DNA from: Eudromia elegans
Taxonomy: Eukaryota > Chordata > Aves > Tinamiformes > Tinamidae
Direction of reading: 5' to 3'
DNA: 64,000 nt
Assembly: GCA_003342815.1 (NCBI GenBank)
Contig: PTEX01000133.1
Location: forward strand, 740,280 to 804,279
Shown here: positions 1 through 46,300 of the stretch, in pieces
Layout of the letters: each line of letters opens with the position of its first letter
Position numbering within the stretch: position 1 is the first letter of the stretch
Made by a program: the position numbers and the translations under genes
The notes under the pieces: model-generated
The model's input: the letters and a program-made list of their open reading frames with translations, nothing else
What the model was told of the DNA's origin: nothing
The model's database searches: none

Positions 1-182
1 GTGTCCAGCTTTCAATTTCTCCCTCCAGGGTCAAACTCGCCTCATGGCTGGAATCAATCACTTTTCTAGATCTTACCTGGGCAAGACCAACACCCAATCC
101 ACCACGGACACAGCCTCACTGTGAGCAGGGTAGGGCCCAGCATCTTGTTCACCATGCTCAAATGAAGCTCCCCAACACTCAC

Positions 183-35526
<35,344 letters not shown>

Positions 35527-35700
35527 GGTGTTTCTCTCCCAGCTGCCCCCTCCAGCCCCACAGCCAAGCCCTCCTTTCCCCTGATCCTGGCCAGCCAGAA
35601 CCCCTCTGGATCTTCCTTCCCGCTAAGCTCGTCCCACCACGCTGGGGGCGGTGGTGCAGGAGCGGAGACTGGAGGCTGCACAAATGCACAAAGCACGAGT

Positions 35701-35773
35701 TTAAAATTAGCCACTAGCCTGGCTCTCGGGTGCTGTCACAATTCCTGGGGCAGTAAAAGGACCCCAGCAGCTG
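35701..35773 (-). promoter_or_regulatory. Candidate muscle promoter elements upstream of CACNA1S (MEF2 site and E-box)
   Basis: TTAAAATTAG at 35701-35710 is a full match to the MEF2 consensus YTAWWWWTAR, 175-184 bases upstream of the CACNA1S ATG. CAGCTG at 35768-35773 is an E-box of the type bound by MyoD and myogenin. The pairing and placement suit a skeletal-muscle gene. The transcription start was not located, so promoter function is inference. Confidence 0.45.
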
Positions 35774-35829
35774 TCGCCTCTTTACTCAGCTTATCCTGAG
35801 GAGGGTGAGTGTTTCACATGCCACTGAGC

Positions 35830-38190
35830 CAGGCAGGGGGTAGAGACAGGCAGCCCAGCATCAGTTGTACGTCCTGCCAAGGAAAACTGCCCTCACCCTG
35901 GGTCACCTCTTTCCCTATCTCCCTTGTCCTTCCACACCTGAGTGGGGAGACTTGCTTGCAGGGTAGGGGGCATGTCTGAGACCTGCAGGATACAAGAAAA
36001 CTAGGGGAGGCTGTGTCCTGCTCCAGAGATGTCTTGGAAGTTCAGCTGGGCTTGGGAAAGCCTGGCTGAATATATGGACAATGCTGGGGACTCCTGGGCT
36101 ACATGTGTCTCTCAAGGCACCTAGGGAGACAAGGGGGTTATCAACGCCTGCATCCCAAGGGAAGCTCTGCAAACTACCATACTGTCTTGCTTCCATCTTC
36201 CATAGCTTCTTTCCATCTGCTTTGCAGGATCATTCTGCCAGCTGAAGAGCAGTTTGTGAGGAGGGCCTGGAGGGCCACAGAGCCAGACGAGAGCAGTCAT
36301 CCCCTTCGCAGCATCTCATGGCAAGACGACAGCATAAGAGAGCAATTCCTACAGGTGCTCCAGCCCATTTCTACACTCCTGGAGGGGAGGAAGCCTCAAT
36401 CGTAGAAGCACAAAACTTGCCCTCTCCTATGCCTCTTGGCTGCATTAAGCAAATCAGAGTCAAATTATTAATTCCCAGAGCTCCAGCCTTGTCTCCGTGT
36501 CACTGAGGCAGATCTAAGCATGTCTGTGTTTCTCCTCTGGTCCTCTTCCCCCTTTAACTGATGCTGAAAGCCATGGACTGTGTTTGGGCTGCAGCCTGTG
36601 CAGGGGTGCCTGCTCTTGGGCTGCATCCTCCTTACCAAGCCAAGAATTTGGGGTCCATCTAGTGGCCAACCTGGCGACAGGTTGCAGCACATCCTTGGCA
36701 CGCTCATGCCATCAGCACGCAGGGCTCCCTGGCACAGACTCTGCCCCAGCTTGCCTTGGGGCTGTTCTTCAAATTAGGTCACTGATGGCAACCTCTCAAG
36801 AGGCCTCCACAGGGGATGAGAAGAAACACCTCCCCTTCGATTCATCCATTCGATTCAAACAAGGGCCTGCAAAGGATACTCAAGGTCTCTCTAATCTCCT
36901 CTGGATCCCATCATTCACCATCTGCCCCTTTCTGAGCCCTATATCTCCATCACTGGAGACAATCTGAACTAAAACAAATAAGGTCCTGAGCATTTTAACC
37001 TAGTCAGACCTGCTCTGAGCAAGGGGTTGAACTCAAGATCCCTGTAACTCCTTTCCAAAATTCTTGATTTCTTCTCTCACGTTCACCCCTGTGTGCAGCT
37101 GCAGGGAAAGGCTTGCTGTGCTTTTGTGTTCTGTATTTTGCACAGGGCTCTGCTGACTCAAGCATGATCCCTGCAGGACAGGGCTCACCCTCCTCTGCAT
37201 CATCCAGGCATGGCACAGCTCGTGCCAAGGTCAAGTGCTTTGGTGTCTTCCACATGACCTTAACAGTTTCCGTGTTAGACTGAAAAGCTGAAGCTCTGCA
37301 CTCTGAGGGGTAACAACACAGGCCAGGGACGGGAGGAGCACTGCATGGTCACCTGCAGGGACTGCACTTACCTCATTCCACAGGGAGGGGAAGCATCCAA
37401 AACCTACTTGGACGCAATCCCGTGCCACATGCTCTAGGTGACCCTGCGTGTGCAGGGGGGTTGGACTAGATGACCTCTAGAAGTCCCTTCCAACCTTAGG
37501 CATTCTATGATTCTATAAAAGAGTGTACTCAGCTTTGCATGCTGCATTTATGAAGAATCTGGGAAGAAGTTAGGAGCTAGAAAGAATACCTTTTGGAAGA
37601 GATTGGAAGCATGGAGTGTTTGAGGCAGATAATGAATACAACAGGAAGGGCTGAGAAGCAGTGAACACCTCATCACTCTTTCAGCACACTTCCATTTAAC
37701 TATAGCTCACATTCCCATAAGAGCAGAGCAGGGTTTTGGATTGCTTCTTGGTCAGGGTAAGTCTTTGTTAGAGGAAAGTAAACATATTTATAGACATACT
37801 AAGATATACTGGCAGCTTTTAATCTGCAGTTGAAAAATAGTTTGGACAATCAGAACATCCATTGGCACCACCAGTCCTACATTAGTCATTTGAAATTCCT
37901 TGACCAAGTCAGTCTCTTTCCAAGGACACATCAGATTGTGGAATTGGATTTCTCAGTTGTCCTTTATACTTTTAAAGAGAGAGTGAGTTTAGTAGCAGAT
38001 ATTCAGCACGTAAATATCCCCCGCAGCAAATTATAAACTCAGCTAGACGCACATTTTGTCTAAACATGCCATTCCAGATGTGAGCAGGGGTGCCCCAGGG
38101 AAAGGATGGTGCTGTACGGTTGGATGTTGGCCTGTCTGCACAGCGTCCAACATCCCTGTCACTCTCTACAACACAGGATCCAAGGCCAGA
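35830..38190. other. Spacer between CACNA1S promoter and coiled-coil gene 3' end
   Basis: This contains the CR1 end at 37385-37518. An ATTAAA on the minus strand at 37818-37823 could be a poly(A) signal for the gene ending at 38195, but it is about 370 bases downstream of the stop. No coding sequence was recognised. Confidence 0.45.
37385..37518 (+). mobile_element. CR1 LINE 3' end between CACNA1S and the coiled-coil gene
   Basis: Plus-strand copy of the last 130 bases of CR1: CACATGCTCTAGGTGACCCT, then GGGGTTGGACTAGATGACCT and the tail GGCATTCTATGATTCTAT. 5' truncated. Confidence 0.9.
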
Positions 38191-38194
38191 GCTA

Positions 38195-41100
38195 TCAGAA
38201 GGGTTCAGGCCATGCAGGACAGCTCCCAAAGGTGGACACCAGCCTGTGTGGCAGCTCCCAGCTCATGCAGTTCCTCTTGAGAAGGAGCAGGCACAGCAAC
38301 ACGAGTTGCAGGCAGGCAAGGAGAACCAAGTGCCTCCTGCAGGCCGGGAGAAAGAGGATGGGAGAAGTCTGTTTTACTTGCTTCCAAATAGCATCTGCAG
38401 ATGTCACCACTAGCACCCTACATCAGGCCAGGCACACCACCCCTCCTACCCCACTCCTGGGCCTCAGATTACAAGCCCAGGCATCTCAGCTCTGCATCTT
38501 TATCTCGCTCCTGGGCCCAGAAACAACCACCCACAAAGCCCAGGGAAAAAAGATCTTCAGAACTGTCAACTGTGTTGAAAAGTTAAGAGCTGACAGATGG
38601 CTTGGGACTACTAGTCCAGGCACCCCACCACCCAGAAATGAGCCCCAGCATGCCAAGCCCCACGGGGCAACTCACTGCAGCCAAAAACTGATCCCATGCC
38701 TCTTTGCCAGCAGCTGCTCTTCCTGCAGGTCAATGCACAGCAGGGACATGTGTTGGTGTGGGCAAGACTACAGGTTGTTGGGAGCTCAGACCACCCCACC
38801 CTCATCCCCATTGAGATTAGCACCCCCAAAATCAAAGATGCCCTGCAGGCTCCTTCTTCCCAAACCCCACATCAGTCTTGTCTGTCCTACCAGCTTCACA
38901 GTCACCATCTCCTGCATGAGGGATGTGGATAGCCTGGTCCTCTGTCCTGTCTTCCACCTGTTGTGGGCACCATAGGCATTTGAGGTGTAAATCTTGGCCA
39001 ACTTTGGGACTACCAGATGGGGAACAGGGTCCCAGGGTGGTGTGAAGAATCTGCTGGGACTGAGGCAAGACACCAAGCAAAAAACTTTCCTCCACTCGCT
39101 TCCTGCCTCAGGCTCTGAGGGCATTTAGGGCAGGCTTGGAGCTCTTCGGGATTTTCAGAGATCCTTCAAAGAGTCAAATGTTTGTTTGTGTGTTTGTTTA
39201 TTTTTCATGAGCTGTTTTGGAAAGGGCAACAGCTCTCTTAGGTTTGTAAGATGAGGCTGAAAGCTGTTTACAGCCACACAGACTCTCCAGAGCGGGTCAG
39301 CACTCCTTAAAGGATTTCAGAGCTGTATGAGTGGTCAAGTACTCTTAAGGGAAAGTTTATAGATACGTAGAGGTGGTGAGTGCTCCAGAGGCATTTTAAT
39401 AGGGTTGGGGACAGCTTATATAGCAGCAAAGGATGATTAGATCAGGACCTCTGTTGTCCAGAACTGACAGACCTGCCCAAGCTGGGGCTGGGGACACACA
39501 CCCCTGGAAGCTACATAGAGTCGTGCCCCCATGGATTGCGCTTGGGTGCCTGTCACCACTTACCCAGCTGCTCGCTGTTGGAGACCCTCCTGTATCTCCC
39601 AGAGGCATTTGTTTTTTTTCCTCACAACCTGGGCAAAGGACAGGCGCTCGTCAGTCACTCACTCCCATGCCCACTCTGAGGGGTTTTCCCCATACAAAAA
39701 CCTTATCCTGCCTTGCCTCCTCTGTCTAGTACCTTCTTGATCTCACCCTGCTCCTGAAGAGCCTCTGTCAGCTTGGTCGCTGACTGCTTCTCCTGCAAAG
39801 GAATGTGGAGCATTGTAAGGGTCTCAGGTGGAACTGAAGATCCCTAGTCAGTCTCCAGGGTACTGTGATGCCAGCCAGGGCTGGGGAGGACAGAAGCACA
39901 GGAATCCTCAGGGGTTGGCCCACCCAACAGCTCTTTTCACCTAAGTGATATCTTCCTGTTGGTAACAGACCTGGTGGAACTCCTTCAGGGCTGTGTCTCC
40001 CTCTTGCTTCATTTTAGTCAGCTCTACCTAGGAGAGAAAAGGTGTTAGGAGCATCTCAGTGAGGACAGTTGGAGGACAGGGTTCAGACCAGAGTGGGCTC
40101 AATACTCAGTGGCCTGACTGAAACTGGGCATTCCCAAAGCATGCAGCCTGCAACCCCATTAGGGTCCTGTCACCCAGGAAGGATTACCCACCCCACCCCA
40201 AAACCCTCTGGGGAGCCTACAGACCCACACCGTGGTGTCCCCATCACCCTATGTACCCTGTGGGTAGACCCACAAGGCCTGGGAGATCCAGGTGAGCAGC
40301 AGAACCTCTGCCTCACCTGGAGCTGTGTGAGGACTTCTTTGGTCCTCTCCAGCTGCTGGAAGCCCTGGACATGCCCTACTGACAGGTTCAGGTGCTGTGG
40401 AGATGAGACAGAGGTGAGTGCCAACTGTGGGATGATCATGTGGCAGCCAGAAGTGAATCCAATGGGATGAGGGCATGAGCTCTTGCTACCTTGGTTGTAA
40501 GCTCCTGCAGGTTGGTGCGGAGCTCCTTTTTCTCCTCCTCCTGCAGGAATGGGGATAGTGGTGGAGAGCAGAATTTGGAGCTCCCTCGAGACATGCCCAG
40601 GCATCCCCAGCACTTACCAAGCACTTGAGCTGTTCCTGAATTGCAACTGTGTCACGTTCACTCTCCTTCAGGCAGCCCAAGAGGCCACTGAGCTCTTCCC
40701 TCAGCCCCATGTTCGGTTCTTCAACCTCCTCCCTGGAGCATCGCAGTCTGTAAGAATGAGGGGAAGCTGAATGAGCGCAGATCAGGCACTCAGGCCAGCA
40801 GGTAGCATTCAGAGCCCTCCAAGACTGGTGGCAAGTCCTCTACCTCCACTCAGCATACAGGTCCCCTGTTATGGGCTCAAGAATACAGGTGGTGCGGACA
40901 TACCCAGGGAATATCAGCCCTGAGTAAAACGGAGCTGTGCCCACCTCTCTTTCAGTAGGATGCTGGCCGCTCGCAGGACCCCACAAGTGTGATCCAGATG
41001 CAACAGCTTCTCCAGTAGGTCCTGGCATTCATCCTGGTGGTACTGCAAGGAGACCTGCAAGTCCTCTAGCTCCATGTGGCCAGGGACGAGCTGCAGGCCA

Positions 41101-41487
41101 AGGGAGCTCCAGCTCCTTTGGGACAAATGATCTTATGCCCCTTCCCCAGAGAGGACCCTTCCACCAGGAGTTTCAGGCAGCTCTGTGTCTCACTGCCTAG
41201 GACACAGAACTGCTGCACTGTGATGTCACCCCTGGAGATGACAGACATCCTCCATGCACGTGGGCCTAAACCCTATCCCCATCAAACATGCTTCTGTTTC
41301 CAGCACAAAACCAACCTGGAAGGGCTGTTTTGGAGCAGTTCTGGTCTTGCAGTCTCTGTTCGTACAGTCAAGCTTTTTCAAACTCATCCTCAAAGGTGGC
41401 AAGACAATCACCTTGCCTGGGTGATCAGCCCCTTCCTCTTCCCACTCCTCTCACTCAGCTCAGTCACAACTTCTTTGGAGCTCCATC
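38195..41487 (-). CDS. Unrecognised coiled-coil, tail-anchored membrane protein (KASH-like tail?)
   Basis: Exons in transcript order: 41090-40945, 40747-40618, 40540-40490, 40394-40317, 40027-39971, 39792-39733, 38722-38676, 38336-38195. All are GT-AG and all phases close: 711 nt, 236 residues plus TGA at 38197. Two further 5' exons are tentative (41487-41412 and 41231-41165); they also join in phase. The first six exons are heptad-like and rich in Leu, Glu and Lys (ELEDLQVSLQYHQDECQDLL, EEEKKELRTNLQELTTK, EKQSATKLTEALQEQGEIKK), indicating a long coiled coil. The last exon encodes one hydrophobic helix (HLVLLACLQLVLLCLLLL), then KRN and a 24-residue tail starting with Cys and ending PEPF. I do not recognise the gene. 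Tail-anchored coiled-coil proteins such as KASH proteins, IRAG2/LRMP or TRAF3IP3 share this plan. No start codon is fixed. The donor at 39970 (GTCTGT) is weak. Confidence 0.6.
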
Positions 41488-42204
41488 CTGGGGAGCTGTC
41501 TCTGAGACAGCAGACCTGCTGGGAGCTGGGACATGCACGCTGCTCTGGGACACACTTGCTGAAGCATGTGGCATGGCCAAAAAATCTGGACAGCAGCACA
41601 GAAGATGTGTGTTTCCAGCTGAATCTGAGCTGAGCTGTTCCATTCTTTGCTGATGGGAAGCAAAGAAGCTGCAACGGTGTGTGTCAGTGCCAGGTCCTTG
41701 TGTCTGTTCATCTCACTACTGAATGTGGAGAAGGGAGGGTACAGCCATATGGGGCAGTGCAAGAGGTCCTCTGAGTCTCCACTCCAGGGAATGTGGGGAT
41801 ATTAAATCAATTCAAACATGTGCCTCATGCTGGCAATTCTGCTGGAGACCCCCGTGCTAGGGTCAGTCCTTCATCTGCCCACAACACTGGGGCAGAGGAC
41901 AGTGCTCTCTGTCAAGTATGTGCTTTGTCCTTGGACTGACTATACTTGCTGGTGGAGGGAGCCTCAAGCTGGAGAGAGAGCAGGAATTCCAAGGTCTCAG
42001 CCATATCAAAGCTCCTCAGAGGAGAGGAGGGCTCAGCAGGAGCTGCCCAGAGGACCTAAGGGGCCTGTGGGGCTGCAGGAGTAGAGTTTCTCCCTCTGTG
42101 CAGGGATGGGGCCTTCAAGTTGCTGCAGGTGGCCTGGCCACAGTAGCCTGATGGGTGAGATGTTTTGGTAAGAAAACAGGAGGGGATCAAGACAAGCCTG
42201 CGTG

Positions 42205-42975
42205 CCTTGCATGCAGGGAGGAATACCTGGGGAGGAATAACGCCAGACACCAGGACAGGCTGGGGACCAATCTTCTGGAGAGCAGCTCTGCAGAGAGGGA
42301 CCTGAGTGTCATGGTGGATGACAGGTTGACCATGAGGCAGCAGTGTGCCCTCGTGGCCAAGAAGGCCAATGGGATCCTGGGGTGCATTAAGCAGAGCGTC
42401 TCCAGCAGGTCGAGGGAGGTGATTCTGCCCCTCTACTCAGCCCTGGTGAGGCCGCACCTCGAGTACTGTGTGCAGTTCTGGGCTCCCCAGTGCAGGAGGG
42501 ACGTGGAGCTGATGGAGAGAGTCCAGCGCAGGGCCACAAAGATGATTAGGGGCCTGGAACATCTGCCCTATGAGGAAAGGCTGAGAGAGCTGGGCCTCTT
42601 CAGCCTAGAGAAGAGAAGGCTGAGAGTGGACCTCATCAGTGTGTACAAGTATCTCAAGGGAGGGAGTGAGGAGGATGGGACTGGCCTCTTCTCAGTGGTG
42701 GTCAGCAACAGAACTAGAGGAAATGACCAAGAATTGAAGCTCCAAAAGTTCCACAGGAACTTGAGGAAGAACTTCTTAATGGTGAGGGTGGCAGAGCACT
42801 GGAACAGGCTGCCCAGAGAGGTGGTGGAGTCTCCTTCTCTGGAGATCTTCAAAACCTGCTTGGACACAATCCTATGCCACATGCTCTAGGAGACCCTGCA
42901 TGTGCAGAGGGGTTGGCCTAGATGACGTCTAGAGGTCCCTTCCAATCTTAAGTATTCTATGATTCTATGATTCAA
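42205..42975 (+). mobile_element. CR1 LINE with open ORF2 C-terminal segment
   Basis: The best preserved CR1 in the window. A reading frame runs to a stop at 42889 and encodes the CR1 reverse transcriptase C-terminal region. It includes [20 protein letters not shown] and [18 protein letters not shown]. The tail at 42955-42974 is two copies of ATTCTATG-type repeat. The upstream reverse transcriptase and endonuclease are missing, so it is a typical 5'-truncated, non-autonomous copy. It sits between the 3' end of the CCDC81-like gene and the coiled-coil gene, opposite to both. Confidence 0.92.
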
Positions 42976-43228
42976 TGCAACCCTCCTGGGAGGTTTAGGG
43001 GTCTCACATGTCACACCAAATGACCCAGAACCCTCCCCTTCAGCTTTTCCTCTCAGCATCAGGTTTCTTGACCTCCCTTGAGCTTCCCCAGCAGCAGTCA
43101 AGTCATGGGCCCCTAAGAACACCATGGCTTCATGTGGGTTACAAGCCCCATTCCTCATGGCTCCTAACCTCATGGCTCCTAACCTCTTATAGGTGCTTCT
43201 GGAAAAGAAGTCTGAGGAAATACTGGTG

Positions 43229-43234
43229 TTTATT
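43229..43234 (-). terminator. Poly(A) signal AATAAA of the CCDC81-like gene
   Basis: TTTATT on the plus strand reads AATAAA on the minus strand, about 90 bases after the stop codon at 43327-43325. It supports 43325 as the true 3' coding end and separates this gene from the coiled-coil gene downstream. Confidence 0.6.
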
Positions 43235-43324
43235 CCAATGAGTTTCCCAAAAGTGATCTTCTCCCTTATTCTCTCCCAGTTGCCTTCCTTGTCTCTTCAG
43301 CAAAAAATACAAAGGAAAGGGAAA

Positions 43325-46300
43325 TCAGGTGTTCAGATTGGAGGGAAGACAAGAGTCCCTTCCCCCATTATTCTGAAGTGATATTCCACCTGGAGGGCCA
43401 CAGAAAACAAACAACAAAGATTAGGACTGGCATCTCTTCTTTTCCAGTGCATGAAGATCCCTTGTCATCCTCTCTTCTACTCCTTCACTTGAGCTTTCAT
43501 GACAGCTCTTTTACGCCCCTAAGCTAATTCTAGCAGGTCGGCAAGTCTGCCAATTGTGTTCTTGATCTAACTAGTGAGAAGAGCTAAACCAGAACTGTGC
43601 ATGCCCTAGCCCTGAAAGGCCTAGCAGGTACCTTACCACCAGAACCAAAGAGGGCCTTCTGCTGTCTTGAAAACACAGCAGTGACAAATGCATTGCAAAA
43701 CTAGAGCATGACCTGCATCCTTTACGGCAAAGCCATGACAAGGTTGGCCTGTGGCCAAATGAACTCTCAGGAACAGATCTTTCACACTCCCTACCCATAG
43801 CTCTGTGTTTTCCCACAAATCCATAGGGCATAAAAAGGATCTCAGTCAGCAGCACATACCTCTCCTGGCCACCTCTCAATTCTTTTTACCAGTTGCTCGA
43901 CTGGGGGCATAGCTATACTGCCCTTCCTCCTGTCCTTCTTGGCCTTCCGCAAGGATCTCCCGCGGATGGCTGGAAGTTTGCTGAAAAGAGACATCATGGG
44001 GAGGTGTTGTGAGCACAACGGGATTTTGGTCTTTATCCTGTCCTCAAAAGACTCTGCAGCACAAGGCAGCTCTGTTGGCCGTTGCAATGAACGATGTGGG
44101 GCTCAACTGATCGTGTTCACATGAAGAGAGAGCCAGATGACCCCCAGCTGAAATGCCCAGAGCTGCAAGATATGTCCACAGGAATGATCCACATGCCCAG
44201 GTACAGGCTCTCTCTTGATGCAGCATGAGACAAGCAGGGTTCTTTACAAAGGCAGACTCTAAGAGACATGGCAAATATACTGAACACTGCCTGAGAGGCC
44301 CAGCTGTGCTGCGTTAGGAAATGGAAAATGATTGTTCCTGGAGACCCAGAGTCCAAGAAGTAGAGAGTGCTCAGGCCAATAAAGGTATTCCTGCCATCGA
44401 GGGGTCAGGAGTCCTTGTGAGATGGGATCAAAAACTCTCAGAGCTGCTTTGAACCTTTTGTGCTGAGGATCCATCTTACTCACACAAACCCAAGGCTACA
44501 GGGTTGCCTCATCCACTCCTCTGTCTGTCCAGCTGTCTCACCTGCCTTGAGTAGCTTTGGCTTCAGTTTTCCTCCTCTGATCTTTCTGTTTAATACTAGT
44601 AGGAAGTGTGGGTGCTGGGTCGCTTTTTCTTGAGTGGAAGCATTTTTCAGGAAGACTCTCTGTAGGCGGAAGACAAGAAAACCCTTCAGCACAGCACTGC
44701 AGAGGGCTCTTGAAAAGGAAGGCTGTGTGGTTCTTCTCAGCCTGTGGTCAAACTGTGAGGGGTCAGATTGATTTCTGTGAAGTCCTGTTTCCTAGGTGGG
44801 CTTTGGCCATTCTGGACACTGCCTTCTGTCTCTCTGGTCACTTGTACTTTACAGCATCATTTCTTGGGGTATTGCTCTCATCACTCTCTGTCCTCTTTGG
44901 AAAAAGGAGACTGGCTGCGATGTATGGGTGGCCTAAGAGTCTCTCTGAGGATGATAATGTTAGACAAGGGAGCAGATTCTTGGACCTCTCACCTCTCTAT
45001 TCATCCCCTATGCCTATAGTTCCTCTGCTCACACAATCAAAACGAACGTATTGTTTTGGGGATGTTCCCTCTTGAGGTCTTGTTCCCTCAGGACTCACTT
45101 GATATTTGCCTATTGGGTGAGCAGAGTCATCTCTAGTGCCTCACGCTGCCTGAGCCATCACAGTGTCACTTGGGCTCCTGTGGCCTACCCAAGAGTACAG
45201 GAGAAGGCACAACCCCCACCAAGAACCAGATCTTCCATTACCTTTCTGATCACTGCTGGCCTCTCCTCTCCTCTCTTCCTCTTGCCTGGAATTTACAGTT
45301 GCCCCAGATGGTTTTCGATCTTTGTTTTCAAGCTTGTACCTGGAAAGAGGGACAGGCATCAGTCTTAAGGGGGTACATCACACTTCCTTTGCACCTTGTG
45401 TGAATGATGGGGACACAGGGGCATTTGGGAGGTGCTGGGAAGTCCCTCTTTTTTCGAAGCACAAGAGGCAGAATAGGTGAGACGCTGGAGGAGGATCTCA
45501 TCAAGCTGAGAGATATCAGGAAGACCTCCAGCACCTCCAGGCCCACGACCTTTCTCCTCTGACTCTTGCAATGTTTGCTTGTGCTTCCTGTGAAAATGCC
45601 TAACCAATTTTAACCCAAATCCCCTGTGTGTTGTTGGGATGATCACCTATCTCCTGTTCATGCCCATCTTCTGGGAGAATGCTTTATTCCCCTTTCTTAC
45701 AGCTTTCCAGAGTCCCTTCAAACTCCTGTCCTACCCGCCCAGATCACTTGCCAGTCTGTCCAAGCTCATGTCCATGCACATGTGAAAAAGAACCTGCATC
45801 TCCCAGACACGCAACAGAGCAAAACATCGAGCACCATGGGAGCCAGGACAAAGCTCTCCAAAAGCCCACTGGGCACAGGCTTCACTGGGGCCTACTTAGG
45901 TTTTCCCGTAAAAAGAAAAAAAATGGTGACCCAAGACAACACACTCAGGACACATTTGAGTCATGCAGCTCTCACAGAAGACATGAAAATGTTCCAAGGC
46001 AGTGACTAAGAGGGACGTCTACTTTGATGCACATTTGAGAGAGTTGCTCATAAAGGATCTTCTGAGCAGCTTTGACACGGATTGGCCACACACAGTTACA
46101 GAACGTGCCGTAAGCAGCTCCTTGCTTGGCCAGGCAGAGGCTAAGAAGGAAACATACTCACTCAGGGAAGACAACAACCTGACCAGAGCGTGTCCGGGAA
46201 AAAGCAGTTTCAGCGCCCGAGAGCACTGAATTCCTCATCTCCGGCACCTGCAAAGGGGAGAGACACATGGGACATGATGCCAAGAGAATTATCTAAGTGC

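Noticed and set aside
38106..38975. 289-codon plus-strand open frame
   Set aside because: It overlaps the antisense terminal exons of the coiled-coil gene, which have consistent splice phases. Its own sequence has no recognisable domain and low-complexity composition.
42155..42889. A host gene on the plus strand (244 codons)
   Set aside because: The translation is the CR1 ORF2 C-terminus and ends just before the CR1 tail.
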